A stretch of 64,000 bases of DNA. Origin: JACMNW01 sp963708425 (GTDB lineage Bacteria; Pseudomonadota; Alphaproteobacteria; Rhodobacterales; Rhodobacteraceae). Shown piece after piece: positions 18,827 to 27,680 of this stretch. The stretch lies in the NCBI GenBank assembly GCA_963708425.1, contig OY970206.1:3348001-3412000 (forward strand), given 5' to 3'. The number at the start of each line of letters is the position of its first letter. Within the stretch, counting starts at the first letter, position 1. A program made the position numbers and the translations under genes. Under the pieces are notes generated by a model, which did not search any database, was not told where the DNA came from, and worked only from the letters and a program-made list of their open reading frames with translations.

Positions 18827-20056
18827 ATGAAATCATTCACAAAGCTCGTGACCCTAACGACAACGCTTTTGTCTGCACCGATGGCGTTCTCTGATACCGC
18901 GGACGGCAACGCTTTGATTGGCAAGGATTGGGAAAGCATCGTCGAACTGGCGCGCGGGGGCGAAGTTAACTGGTTTCTGTGGGGTGGTGCCGACAACATC
19001 AACCAATATGTGTCCGATTACATTGGCGGCATTCTGAACGACGATTATGGCATCACGCTAAACCGCATTGGCCTGACTGATACGGCAGAGGCGGTTAATA
19101 TTGTTCTGGGTGAAAAAGAATCCGGTGTACTGGATGCCGGATCGGTGGATATGATCTGGATCAACGGCGAAAATTTTCGCACCATGAAACAGGGCGGCCT
19201 CGCGTGGTGCGGCTATGCTGAAACGTTGCCGAACAACATGTTGATCAACTGGGGTAACCCAGCCATCGCGAACGATTTTGGCGTGCCTGTCGATGGTTGC
19301 GAGATGCCGTGGAGCAGGGCACAATTCGCGTTTGCCTATGACAGCGCAAGACTGGCAAACCCACCCAAGTCGATTGCCGAACTGATCGAGTGGATCAAGG
19401 CGAATCCCGGTCAATTCACCTATCCTGCGCCGCCTGATTTCAACGGTGCCGTGTTCGTGCGCCACGTATTTTACTATGCAGCGGGTGGCACCGACACTCT
19501 GTTGGGCGATTTCGACCAAGCAAAGTTCGATGAAGTTGCTGCCAAAACTTGGGCGATCCTGAACGACATTGAACCATTTCTCTGGCGTGAAGGTGCGACT
19601 TACCCCAATTCAATCAATCAGCTGAACGAGTTGTTTGCCAATGGCGAAGTTGCCCTGACTTTCAACTATGAGCCGTCGCAATTCGGGTTGGCGGTGCAGG
19701 CAGGGACATATCCCGAAACGGTAATGTCCTACGGGCTGACGGACGGAACTATTGGCAACACGAATTACACCATCATTCCGTTCAATTCGCCAAACAAGGC
19801 GGCGGCATTGGTTCTGCAAAACCTGCTGCTGTCGGCTGAGGCGCAGTTGAAAAAGGTGCGTCCCGACGTCTGGGGCACCAGCCCCGGCATCGAGATGGAC
19901 CGCACGGGCGCCGAAATTCAGGCCACATTCAATACCTTAGAACGCCATCCGTCAGTGGTATCTAATGCTGAACTGGCCCGGAATGCGCTGCCCGAACTTC
20001 AAGCCGAATGGATTTCGGCGATAGAGCAGGGATGGATTGCGAACGTTGCCAGATAG
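18827..20056 (+). CDS. ABC transporter substrate-binding protein, YnjB-like
   Basis: The start at 18827 follows AAGAGAG at 6 nt and exposes a signal peptide (KLVTLTTTLLSAPMAFS). The 409-aa mature-type protein has the YnjB-like opening GEVNWFLWGGADNINQYVSDYIG and the repeated ligand-cleft segments DMIWINGENF and VALTFNYEPSQFG of the iron/polyamine/thiamine type binding-protein cluster. It is periplasmic and delivers an unidentified ligand to the permeases encoded downstream. An 82-bp gap follows before the first permease. A TTG at 18800 would add residues ahead of the signal and is not favoured. Confidence 0.88.
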   Translation: MKSFTKLVTLTTTLLSAPMAFSDTADGNALIGKDWESIVELARGGEVNWFLWGGADNINQYVSDYIGGILNDDYGITLNRIGLTDTAEAVNIVLGEKESGVLDAGSVDMIWINGENFRTMKQGGLAWCGYAETLPNNMLINWGNPAIANDFGVPVDGCEMPWSRAQFAFAYDSARLANPPKSIAELIEWIKANPGQFTYPAPPDFNGAVFVRHVFYYAAGGTDTLLGDFDQAKFDEVAAKTWAILNDIEPFLWREGATYPNSINQLNELFANGEVALTFNYEPSQFGLAVQAGTYPETVMSYGLTDGTIGNTNYTIIPFNSPNKAAALVLQNLLLSAEAQLKKVRPDVWGTSPGIEMDRTGAEIQATFNTLERHPSVVSNAELARNALPELQAEWISAIEQGWIANVAR

Positions 20057-20138
20057 TCGGGAGCGATCGCTCATGGCGCAACAACGTCAGTGCCAACTAT
20101 AATCGCTGGGGATCGGGTCAGGGAGGCGGCGAACCGTC

Positions 20139-20996
20139 ATGTCGGATCGTACGAAGATCATTCTGCTTCTGCTGCCGACGATGGCCGTCATTGGCATCTT
20201 GTTCTTTGGCGGGTTGGCAAACGGGGTCATACGGTCGTTCAACTACATGCCGGTAATCGGGCTGACCTGGCCCAATCTTGATGCCTATGTCGCCGTCTTT
20301 ACCCACCCCGAATTCTATTGGTCATTTTTGCTAAGCTTTCATATCGCTTTCACTTCGACAGCAATTTCCGCCGCGATGGCAATTGCTGCTGCTTTACTTT
20401 TGCGACGAAGCTTTGTTGGGCGCGGGGTGATCAGCTTTCTGTTTCAACTGAATCTGACGGTGCCGCACGTGGTGGGTGCAATTGGTATTCTATATCTGTT
20501 CTCGCAGTCGGGCAGCTTTGCGCGGCTGGCTGCTGAACTGGGGCTTATCGCCCGACCAGGCGAGTTTCCGATATTGGTGTTCGATCCCTATGCCATTGGG
20601 ATCATTCTGCAATATGTGTGGAAAGAGGTGCCGTTCATCGGGGTTATCGTGTTGGCTAATATGCAGTCAATCGGCGAAGATTTCGAGGCCGTTGCACGAA
20701 CGTTGGGGGCAAGCCGGTGGCAGGCGTTTCGTCATGTACTGCTGCCGATGATCTTTCCAGGAGTGCTGTCGGCTAGCGTGATGGTGTTTGCATTTACCTT
20801 TGGTGCCTATGAGATTCCTGCCGTTCTTGGGGCAAACTATCCCGCCACGCTGCCGGTACTGGCCTATCGCAGCTACACGGATGTCGATCTTGCCGCGCGA
20901 CCTGTGGCTATGGCCATGGCTGTTGTGATTGCACTTATGTCCGCCGCGATGATTGCCATCTATCTGCGTGCCACGCGGCGCGCTGGCAGAGGGTAG
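20139..20996 (+). CDS. ABC transporter permease (first half of a YnjC-like system)
   Basis: The 285-aa membrane protein has about six TM segments (residues 7-30, 65-90, 100-120, 140-165, 205-235, 250-270). The EAA loop is recognisable as SIGEDFEAVARTLGASRWQAFRHVLLPMIFPG. GGGAGG lies upstream, though with a long spacing. It is the first of two separate permeases; in Escherichia coli YnjC the two halves are fused, so the pair here probably forms a heterodimer. It lies 4 nt before the second permease. Confidence 0.9.
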   Translation: MSDRTKIILLLLPTMAVIGILFFGGLANGVIRSFNYMPVIGLTWPNLDAYVAVFTHPEFYWSFLLSFHIAFTSTAISAAMAIAAALLLRRSFVGRGVISFLFQLNLTVPHVVGAIGILYLFSQSGSFARLAAELGLIARPGEFPILVFDPYAIGIILQYVWKEVPFIGVIVLANMQSIGEDFEAVARTLGASRWQAFRHVLLPMIFPGVLSASVMVFAFTFGAYEIPAVLGANYPATLPVLAYRSYTDVDLAARPVAMAMAVVIALMSAAMIAIYLRATRRAGRG

Positions 20997-21000
20997 GGCG

Positions 21001-21822
21001 ATGCACCGCGATCTTCTTGCCATTCGTTCGATCCGTCTGATTTCGGGTCTGGTGTTAATCGTCTGGCTCGTTTTGCCGCTGGTGCCGCTGGCCATATGGT
21101 CGTTCGCCCGAGGGTGGCGATTTCCGTCACTGCTGCCGCAGGAATGGACGCTTCGGGCGTGGCACTACACGCTGTCAGACACCTCGGGCGTTATCGACAG
21201 TTTGTGGCTAACCATTTGGATTGCACTTTGCTCCACGGCGCTTTCGATCCTGATGGGAGTGCCCGCGGGGCGGGCGCTTGGCTTGTACAAGTTCCGGGGT
21301 AAGGGGCTGGTCGAAATGATGATCCTCGCGCCCATTATTGTGCCAGGTATCGCCGTGGCGCTCGGAATCCATTCCGTCTTTATCGGGCTGGGGCTGACCA
21401 ACACCATCACAGGCGTTGTCATGGTGCATCTTATCCCCACGCTGCCCTATATGACACTGGTTATGGCAGGCGTCTTTGCCAATTACGATCTGGCCTACGA
21501 ACAACAGGCACGCAGCCTTGGCGCGTCCGCGATGAAGGCATGTTGGTATGTAACGCTACCGGCGATCTTGCCCGGTATCATCGTCGGTGGCCTTTTCGCC
21601 TTTCTGGTATCATGGAGCCAGTATGTGTCGACGTTGCTGATCGGTGGTGGCCGCGTCGTAACGCTGCCTTTGCTGCTGTTCAACTTTGTGTCTTCGGGAC
21701 GCAATGACATCGCTGGTGCGATTGCCATGATTTACATCTTTCCAGGGATATTGATCTTGGTCCTGACTGCACGGCATCTGTCCGGAAGAAGCGGTGCGAT
21801 AGCCGGGTTTGGCCGAGTATGA
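21001..21822 (+). CDS. ABC transporter permease (second half of a YnjC-like system)
   Basis: Start ATG 21001 is 4 nt after the previous stop and is preceded by GGGTAGGGCG, which also contains that stop; an upstream in-frame ATG at 20953 would overlap the previous gene by 44 nt. The 273-aa protein has six predicted TM segments and an EAA loop (YEQQARSLGASAMKACWYVTLPAILPG). Its partner permease and the ATPase flank it without gaps, and its stop overlaps the ATPase start by ATGA. Confidence 0.9.
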   Translation: MHRDLLAIRSIRLISGLVLIVWLVLPLVPLAIWSFARGWRFPSLLPQEWTLRAWHYTLSDTSGVIDSLWLTIWIALCSTALSILMGVPAGRALGLYKFRGKGLVEMMILAPIIVPGIAVALGIHSVFIGLGLTNTITGVVMVHLIPTLPYMTLVMAGVFANYDLAYEQQARSLGASAMKACWYVTLPAILPGIIVGGLFAFLVSWSQYVSTLLIGGGRVVTLPLLLFNFVSSGRNDIAGAIAMIYIFPGILILVLTARHLSGRSGAIAGFGRV

Positions 21823-22853
21823 CGCATGTCTCCATCACCAACCTTTCGAAGACCTTTCCCGGCACGTTGACGCCTTCGCTTGATAATCTGTCGCTGGAAA
21901 TTCCTAGTGGCGAGCTTACAGCACTATTGGGGCCTTCAGGCTGCGGCAAGACAACGGCAATGAAAATGATCGCGGGTCTGCTGCAGCCAACCTCGGGCGG
22001 CGTGACATTTGATGGCCGTTCCATCCTGCGCGACAAGCCCGAAGATCGGGGTGCTGTGATGGTGTTCCAGAACCATCTTCTGTTTCCTTACATGACGGTG
22101 GCAGAAAACATCGGCTTTGGCCTACGCATGCGAAAAGTGGCAAAGACGCAGATCGCTGACAGAGTGGCTGAAATGCTGTCGTTGGTGAAATTGCCAGATA
22201 TCGGCAACCGCAAACCATCCGAACTGTCCGGGGGGCAGCAACAGCGCGTGGCACTGGCCCGTGCGCTGATCGTGCGGCCGCGTGTTCTGCTGCTGGATGA
22301 GCCGCTGTCAAACCTTGACGCCAATTTGCGGTTGGAAATGCGAGATCTGATCCGCGGGCTGCAAATGAAATTGGGTATCACGACGATTTTTGTCACGCAT
22401 GACCGAGAAGAGGCTGTTGTGCTGGCTGATCGCGTCGCGCTAATCCTTGAGGGTCGGCTATGCCAATACGACCCTGCCGATCACCTCTACAAACGCCCGG
22501 CCAGCGAGGCTGTCGCACGGTTCTTTGGCGGACAGAATTTTGTGCATGGGCAGTCGGATGGTGCGGTGTTTCAGTCGTCCGTCGGGCCATTGATTTTGCC
22601 TGACGGTGCCCCAGAGGGCATGGGCATCCTTACCATTCGGCCCGAAGCAATCCGCCTCGGCGCAGCAGCAGTTAACAGCCTTACCGCGAACGCTATTGAT
22701 CGCGTTTATCTGGGCACGCAAACGCGGTTGAAACTACGGGTCAACGAAACCGAATTTGAGGCTGTGGTTAGCCCTGATCTGGCTGAGGGCATTGCGGCCG
22801 GGCAGACAATCGAGATCAACCTGCCGCCACAAAGCCTTTGGGTGATGCAATGA
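21819..22853 (+). CDS. ABC transporter ATP-binding protein, YnjD/PotA-like with TOBE domain
   Basis: The 344-aa protein has Walker A GPSGCGKTTAMK, the signature LSGGQQQRVALARAL, Walker B VLLLDEPLSNLD and the H-loop VTHD in the first about 230 residues. A C-terminal TOBE-type regulatory region (about 260-344) follows. It powers the YnjB-like importer encoded just upstream (ATGA overlap). The 172-bp gap after it, before the convergent ROK gene, shows only a short T-run near 22873 without a convincing stem. Confidence 0.92.
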   Translation: MTHVSITNLSKTFPGTLTPSLDNLSLEIPSGELTALLGPSGCGKTTAMKMIAGLLQPTSGGVTFDGRSILRDKPEDRGAVMVFQNHLLFPYMTVAENIGFGLRMRKVAKTQIADRVAEMLSLVKLPDIGNRKPSELSGGQQQRVALARALIVRPRVLLLDEPLSNLDANLRLEMRDLIRGLQMKLGITTIFVTHDREEAVVLADRVALILEGRLCQYDPADHLYKRPASEAVARFFGGQNFVHGQSDGAVFQSSVGPLILPDGAPEGMGILTIRPEAIRLGAAAVNSLTANAIDRVYLGTQTRLKLRVNETEFEAVVSPDLAEGIAAGQTIEINLPPQSLWVMQ

Positions 22854-23025
22854 CGGGGCGAGAACGTTGGGGCTTTTTTGACTTCTTGTTGTTGGTGGCA
22901 ATCGGGCACCGGGGCAGCAACGAGCGTTAGCGTTGGCCAAGCAAAAAAAGGCGAATTGTTGCGGCCTGATCAAACGGGACCGCAGCTGTTCATCCAACTT
23001 CAAGAAGTGTTTCCGACGAAGCCAA

Positions 23026-24405
23026 CTAAAGACGCTGCAGCCACCCTTTAAGCGCCGACAAATCCAGCGGCAGAGTGGTATCCACATCAAAACGTGGTGC
23101 AAGGCCGGTAGGTGCTGCGCGACCCGCCAGCGCGATCAACTCTGGGACATAATCCGCACCGGGATGGCCAGCGGGGCGTTTGTCCAACCGCGTGCCATAG
23201 CGCGCACCGATGGTTTCGGGAGGAGCATGACACCAGACTTCGGCCAGATCGGTAAGTCCGGCCCGGGCTAGACCATCTGTCAGCGTCTCCAGCGGCTGAA
23301 AGCCGAACCAGGCGTCAATCACGAAGTTGGACCCGGTCGGAGCATCGGCGATCAAGTCGAAAATTGCGGCATAACTGGCACGGCCAAGTGTGCGGTTGAA
23401 CAGTCTGTCGCCGGGAGGCAGAACTGACAGGAACGGGTTCTTGATCGTGTCCAAAGCAAGGATAGGCCAGCCGGTGGCATCAGAAATCGCACGCGCAACA
23501 GCTGATTTGCCAGAAGCCGGAACGCCGTTGACCAGCACGGCGCGCTTGCGTCCTTTGGAATTAACGGCGGCAGTGGCGGCACCAATAACGCCCGCATCGT
23601 CCCCAAGTTCAGCCACAAGCACGGGGGCCGCGAACCATGATCTGCGCTCGGGCAGCGTGGCAAGCGCAGCTATTGCCGCCGGGCCAGCGCCTCCCCCGAC
23701 AACCACGCAATCGGGATTGCAGGTGGCAATCAGCGTATCAATTGCTGCCCGCAACGGGCTGGCCCAAGCGTGGATGACTGCGCGGGCCTTCGGATCACTG
23801 CTTGCAAGCAGGTCTTCGGCGCGGGTGCTGGTGGGCAGGTCAGCCTCGGCCAGATGCATGCCAAACGCGGTGCCGGAGCTAACCGTTTCAACGCAACCGA
23901 TACGACCACAAACACAGGTGCGCCCATTCGCATCAATGCAAATATGCCCCAACTGGCCTGCTGAGCCACGCCCCCGCAGAACCCGGCCGCAGTCTAGAAT
24001 TGCGCCGCCAATGCCGGTGCCGATGGTCAGCATCACCACACTTTGAAGCCCGCGCGCAACGCCGTGCGTCGCCTCGCCGTGCAGTGCCATGGTGGCATCG
24101 TTTTCGATGGTGACTGTCAGCCCGGTGGCGGCCTCAACCTCGGCTACGAAGTCAAAGCCCGACAGATCGACGTAGCCGCCCGAAAGCACGCGCCGGGTTG
24201 CGCCGACGACTTGACCCGGAACACCAATACCTAGGGCCGTTACATCCTTGGCCATCACCTGCGCAACCAGTTCAAGGCAACTGGTCAGCACAACTTGCGG
24301 ATCGCGCGAGCTGTCGGCGGCTGCGCGCGCCTCGATTACACCGTCCCTTACGCGTGCCGCGCGCAGGCGTGTGCCACCAATGTCGATGCCGATAGCACAG
24401 GCCAT
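23026..24405 (-). CDS. ROK-family sugar kinase fused to a C-terminal P-loop kinase-like domain
   Basis: Start ATG 24405, 5 nt after the aldolase stop with AAGGG upstream, gives 459 aa. Residues 1-280 are a complete ROK protein: IGIDIGGTRLRAARV, the catalytic Asp in ENDATMAL (near 103), LTIGTGIGGAI, and the zinc motif GHICIDANGRTCVCGRIGC. Residues about 288-459 form a second domain starting VLVNGVPASGKSAVARA, a Walker A loop at about 294-301, resembling small gluconate-kinase or chloramphenicol-phosphotransferase-like P-loop kinases. The join is in frame without a frameshift. It probably phosphorylates a sugar and a pathway intermediate, or channels between them. The substrates are unknown. 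Confidence 0.86.
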   Translation of the reverse strand: MACAIGIDIGGTRLRAARVRDGVIEARAAADSSRDPQVVLTSCLELVAQVMAKDVTALGIGVPGQVVGATRRVLSGGYVDLSGFDFVAEVEAATGLTVTIENDATMALHGEATHGVARGLQSVVMLTIGTGIGGAILDCGRVLRGRGSAGQLGHICIDANGRTCVCGRIGCVETVSSGTAFGMHLAEADLPTSTRAEDLLASSDPKARAVIHAWASPLRAAIDTLIATCNPDCVVVGGGAGPAAIAALATLPERRSWFAAPVLVAELGDDAGVIGAATAAVNSKGRKRAVLVNGVPASGKSAVARAISDATGWPILALDTIKNPFLSVLPPGDRLFNRTLGRASYAAIFDLIADAPTGSNFVIDAWFGFQPLETLTDGLARAGLTDLAEVWCHAPPETIGARYGTRLDKRPAGHPGADYVPELIALAGRAAPTGLAPRFDVDTTLPLDLSALKGWLQRL

Positions 24406-24409
24406 GGGC

Positions 24410-25309
24410 CTACCCTTTGAAATGCCGGGCGATAACCGCCTGAATCTCGCGCAGGCGCGGCACGGCAATGGTTTCCAACCTCTGCTTTGTTACACTTCGG
24501 TCCAACGAAATACAGTCCTTCCACAAGGAACGACCGGCGATCACACCCGAGGCCCCCTCGGCCATCGAGGTTTCAACCTGTCCAAGAAACGTCGCGTGAT
24601 CAACCCCCGCTGACAGCACCGCCCAAGGCACATCGCCGCACATCGCGGTAATGTTGGCACAGGCTTCTGGCGTACCCGGATACGGGATTTTCAGTACTTT
24701 GGAGCCTGCGTCGAGGCAAAGCTTCGATCCGCCTTCGATCAGTGACGGTATCTTTGCGGCATAGACCTCTGGGGTTTCGCCGGGCAGGGCATAGGTCAGG
24801 AATTCGACCACCAGCAGCAAATCCTCGTTAGCGAAATCAGTGATCACACGGCGCAAGGTTGCGATGTTGGTTGTGTTCGCTGCTGGAACGTCAGACCGCA
24901 GGTAAATCATGATCTTGGCGCCAGTACCGCCAAGTTCGCGCACGCGGCGGGCATCAATCCCGTCAACCATGTTGGAAATCCGGTAGCCCTCGGGCGTCGT
25001 GTCAAAGCCCGATGCGTCCAATCCAATCAATAGCCCGGTCGAGCGATGAAGCACGCCCTCATCCACAAGGCCCGGCACTGCGCAAATCGGGTCCACAAGT
25101 ACACAGCCAGCATGGCGTGCCAGGTAAGCGGCGATGTCCATCTTTGTAAGCCCCAGCACATCGTTGCTGATCTTGGCCTGCTCTTCGGCAGTTGCTGCCA
25201 AAAGCGTCCGCATGCCGCCACGTTGATCGCAAGCAATGACCATCATCGCGCTATTGTCGCCGCAGATTTGTTGATAGCCGCGGCGTTCGGCGGTGGTCAT
25301 GGCTGCCAT
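24410..25309 (-). CDS. class I aldolase of the tagatose-bisphosphate (LacD)/sulfofructose-phosphate (YihT) type
   Basis: The ATG at 25309 is preceded by GGAG at a good spacing; an upstream start at 25348 lacks one. The 299-aa TIM barrel has ACDQRGGMR near residues 26-34 and the Schiff-base strand SKVLKIPYPG with Lys 207 as the likely catalytic residue, then WAVLSAGVDHATF and GASGVIAGRSLW for phosphate binding. LacD-like enzymes cleave ketohexose bisphosphates and YihT cleaves 6-deoxy-6-sulfofructose 1-phosphate; the pocket cannot be assigned here. It is co-transcribed with the ROK fusion gene and divergent from the SorC regulator. Confidence 0.87.
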   Translation of the reverse strand: MAAMTTAERRGYQQICGDNSAMMVIACDQRGGMRTLLAATAEEQAKISNDVLGLTKMDIAAYLARHAGCVLVDPICAVPGLVDEGVLHRSTGLLIGLDASGFDTTPEGYRISNMVDGIDARRVRELGGTGAKIMIYLRSDVPAANTTNIATLRRVITDFANEDLLLVVEFLTYALPGETPEVYAAKIPSLIEGGSKLCLDAGSKVLKIPYPGTPEACANITAMCGDVPWAVLSAGVDHATFLGQVETSMAEGASGVIAGRSLWKDCISLDRSVTKQRLETIAVPRLREIQAVIARHFKG

Positions 25310-25437
25310 CGGAAAATCTCCATTTATTTGGGTGGTTCGGGCGGGCACGCAGACTTGCCAGTTGCCTGAAAGCAGTTATTACGAGATAAGCAACAGGCAA
25401 CGAAATCTTGTAACACCTTGCTGAAAGGAATTGCAAC

Positions 25438-26412
25438 CTGTCAATTTCCAGTGAAACACCCGGCGAAGCACTTGGCGGAACCGTCATCGGTGAAAGCCGC
25501 GCCATCCTGCATACCGTGGCCAAACTGCATTACGAAGGCGAGATGAGCCAGGTCCAGATTGCCAAGCAGCTCGGGTTTTCGACGGCCACCATTTCGCGAC
25601 TTTTGCAGCGGGCGCGCATCGAGGGCATTGTGCGCATTGAGGTGCGGGATATCTTTGCCCCCGATGAACTGGGCGCTCAACTAAGGCAGAAACTTGGGCT
25701 TGCGCAGGTTGTGGTGGTGGATGCGCCGCAAAGCGGAGTGTTGCCCGCGCTGGCGGTGCCGCTGTCGCGGATGCTGCTGGCAGCCGGTTTACACAAGGGC
25801 TCTGTCCTCATGATTGGCTGGGGGCGCACGATTTCTGCGGTCATCGAGGCAGGGCTGCCGCAATTGCCCGGTGTCAAAGTCGTGCCCTCGACTGGCGGGA
25901 TGCAACAGCACGCCCAACATTTCCAGAGCAACGAGCTGTCCCGCCGCGCAGCTGAGGCAACGGGTGGCGTGCCGCATTTCATCCACGCGCCCTACCTTCC
26001 CGCTGCCGAGGCATTAGATTTCTTCTTGGCTGATTCGTCGGTGCAAGAGTCTGTTGCCCTGTGGGGTCGCATAGATGCTGCGGTGGTTGGCATCGGCCTA
26101 CCCTACGGTCTGGACCGCCCAACGAACGGTGCCCCTGCACATTCTGATCCCGATCTGGCTGATGCTGCAGGCGACGTGGTTCGGCACTATTTTGACCGTG
26201 ACGGGAAAGTGATCGACTGGGCTGGCGAAGGGCGAATGATTGCCGTCACTTGCCAGCAGCTACGCGCTACAAATCTAGTTATCGGCATCGCTATAGGCGA
26301 GGCGAAAACACCGTCAATTATCGGCGCAGCTCGGGCCAAGCTGGTGACGGCACTGATCACCGACACCCGTACCGCCGAGGCTGTATTGGATGCGTTAGCC
26401 AAACAGGTGTGA
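25438..26412 (+). CDS. SorC/DeoR-type sugar-binding transcriptional regulator
   Basis: The N-terminal HTH reads VAKLHYEGEMSQVQIAKQLGFSTATISRLLQRAR and is followed by the SorC effector domain (VLMIGWGRTISAVIEAGLPQ, VPSTGGMQQ, GIGIAIGEAK-like loops). An annotated-style GTG start at 25516 would begin inside the first HTH helix. The frame is open upstream to a CTG at 25438 with AAAGGA 7 nt before it, which gives 324 aa and restores the usual N-terminal extension, so I use that start with caution. It stands between the divergent aldolase/kinase and importer operons and is the likely regulator of both, sensing a phosphorylated sugar. Confidence 0.85.
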   Translation: MSISSETPGEALGGTVIGESRAILHTVAKLHYEGEMSQVQIAKQLGFSTATISRLLQRARIEGIVRIEVRDIFAPDELGAQLRQKLGLAQVVVVDAPQSGVLPALAVPLSRMLLAAGLHKGSVLMIGWGRTISAVIEAGLPQLPGVKVVPSTGGMQQHAQHFQSNELSRRAAEATGGVPHFIHAPYLPAAEALDFFLADSSVQESVALWGRIDAAVVGIGLPYGLDRPTNGAPAHSDPDLADAAGDVVRHYFDRDGKVIDWAGEGRMIAVTCQQLRATNLVIGIAIGEAKTPSIIGAARAKLVTALITDTRTAEAVLDALAKQV

Positions 26413-26453
26413 CGATTCTTCGACAAGAAAATACTTGCAGCAAATAATTTCTC

Positions 26454-26482
26454 TTGACGGAACGTCGGCCACGACGTGTTAT
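26454..26482 (+). promoter_or_regulatory. promoter with overlapping inverted repeat upstream of the sugar importer operon
   Basis: TTGACG (26454-26459), a 17-bp spacer and TGTTAT (26477-26482) form a plausible sigma-70 promoter. The perfect inverted repeat ACGTCG-GCCA-CGACGT (26462-26477) fills the spacer and touches the -10, so it is a candidate operator for the adjacent SorC-type regulator. Confidence 0.5.
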
Positions 26483-26574
26483 CGACCTCACTAGAAGCAC
26501 TCGCATTCAGCGAAACATCTGCCCGCGCTGCCCAGAAGGGGCTGCACCAACGGGTATTCAGGGAGGAATAACGG

Positions 26575-27558
26575 ATGAAACGTCGTAGCTTTCTAGGCGC
26601 CGCTTCTGCATTGGCGCTTGGCCTTTCGATCGCAACCACCGCAATCGCCCAAGACAAGGAATTCACCATCGCCTTGGTTCCTGGTCTCACCACAGACGCG
26701 TTCTACATCACAATGCAAAAGGGCGCACAAGCCGCAGCTGATGCATTGGGTGTCGAACTTGTATTTCAGGGTGCCCCGGACTTTAACCCGGTAACTCAGG
26801 TGCCAGTGTTGGACGCCGTGATTGCACGTGCGCCGGACGCGATCTTGATCGCGCCGACCGATACCACCCAGTTAATTGAACCGCTGCGCAAAGCGCATGA
26901 TGCGGGCATTCCGGTTATCACGGTGGATACCTTTGTCGGATCAGGCATTTATCAGACTGGGGCAGGTGACGCCGACTTCCCGCTGGCCTATATCGCGTCC
27001 GACAACGTTTTGGGTGGCCGGATGGCAGCCCGCGCGCTGGCAGCGGCGATTGGCGGCGAGGGCAAGGTGTTCGTGTCGAACGTGAAGCCAGGTATTTCCA
27101 CCACCGACCAGCGCGAAGAAGGGTTCAAAGCCGAAATGGCCGAGAATTTCCCGAACGTCACCGTGCTTGAAACCCAGTTTAACGAAAATGACGCCAACAA
27201 GGCGGCCTCGCAACTGCAAGGCGTGTTCGCACGTGACGCTGACTTGAAGGGTGTGTTCGGCGCCAATCTTTTCTCGGCGCTCGGTGCAGCGAACGGTGTG
27301 CAGCAGGCGGGTCAGACTGGAACGATCAAGGTCGTTGCCTTTGATGCGCCCGGTTCCATCGTAGATAACCTCAAGACGGGCCTCGTGGACGTAGCGATTG
27401 CGCAGCACCCGGCCGAGATCGGTTATTACGGCGTGGTTTCGGCTTACGCGCACCTGACCGGAAATTCGATTCCGGTAAGCATCGGCACAGGTTTCACGAT
27501 TATGGATAAGGCCAATATCGACAATCCCGATATCGCGAAATACGTCTATTCTGAATAG
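26575..27558 (+). CDS. sugar ABC transporter substrate-binding protein (RbsB/FrcB-like)
   Basis: The 327-aa protein has a signal peptide (KRRSFLGAASALALGLS...TAIAQ) and the periplasmic-binding-protein 4 fold of ribose/fructose-type binding proteins: FTIALVPGLTTDAFYITMQKG, PDAILIAPTD, GIPVITVDTFV and VVAFDAPGSIVDNL. AGGGAGG lies just upstream of the start. It delivers a pentose or hexose to the permease encoded after a terminator-like hairpin. The arrangement SBP-permease-short ATPase-PfkB kinase resembles the frcBCAK fructose operon of rhizobia, but the following isomerase and epimerase genes point to a rarer sugar. Confidence 0.92.
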   Translation: MKRRSFLGAASALALGLSIATTAIAQDKEFTIALVPGLTTDAFYITMQKGAQAAADALGVELVFQGAPDFNPVTQVPVLDAVIARAPDAILIAPTDTTQLIEPLRKAHDAGIPVITVDTFVGSGIYQTGAGDADFPLAYIASDNVLGGRMAARALAAAIGGEGKVFVSNVKPGISTTDQREEGFKAEMAENFPNVTVLETQFNENDANKAASQLQGVFARDADLKGVFGANLFSALGAANGVQQAGQTGTIKVVAFDAPGSIVDNLKTGLVDVAIAQHPAEIGYYGVVSAYAHLTGNSIPVSIGTGFTIMDKANIDNPDIAKYVYSE

Positions 27559-27606
27559 AATTGCGTTAGGGGGCGGACGACTGCCCGCCATCCAGTCGGA
27601 AAAACA

Positions 27607-27638
27607 GGTGGCGGCCCAACACCGGGCCGCCATCTTTT
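27607..27638 (+). terminator. terminator-like hairpin between binding protein and permease genes
   Basis: An 11-bp stem (GGTGGCGGCCC at 27607-27617 with GGGCCGCCATC at 27624-27634, one G-T pair) with a 6-nt loop is followed by TTTT. In this position it would partly stop or protect the transcript so that the binding protein is made in excess over the membrane parts. Confidence 0.6.
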
Positions 27639-27680
27639 GTGCCAACCATCCTATTGGCATCGGCTCGGGATAGACATATC

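Noticed and set aside
20061..20072. Perfect 12-bp palindrome GAGCGATCGCTC after the YnjB-like gene
   Set aside because: Short, without T-run or a second copy; may be chance in GC-rich DNA.
22870..22900. T-run as a terminator at the end of the YnjBCD-like operon
   Set aside because: No stable stem precedes the run of T.
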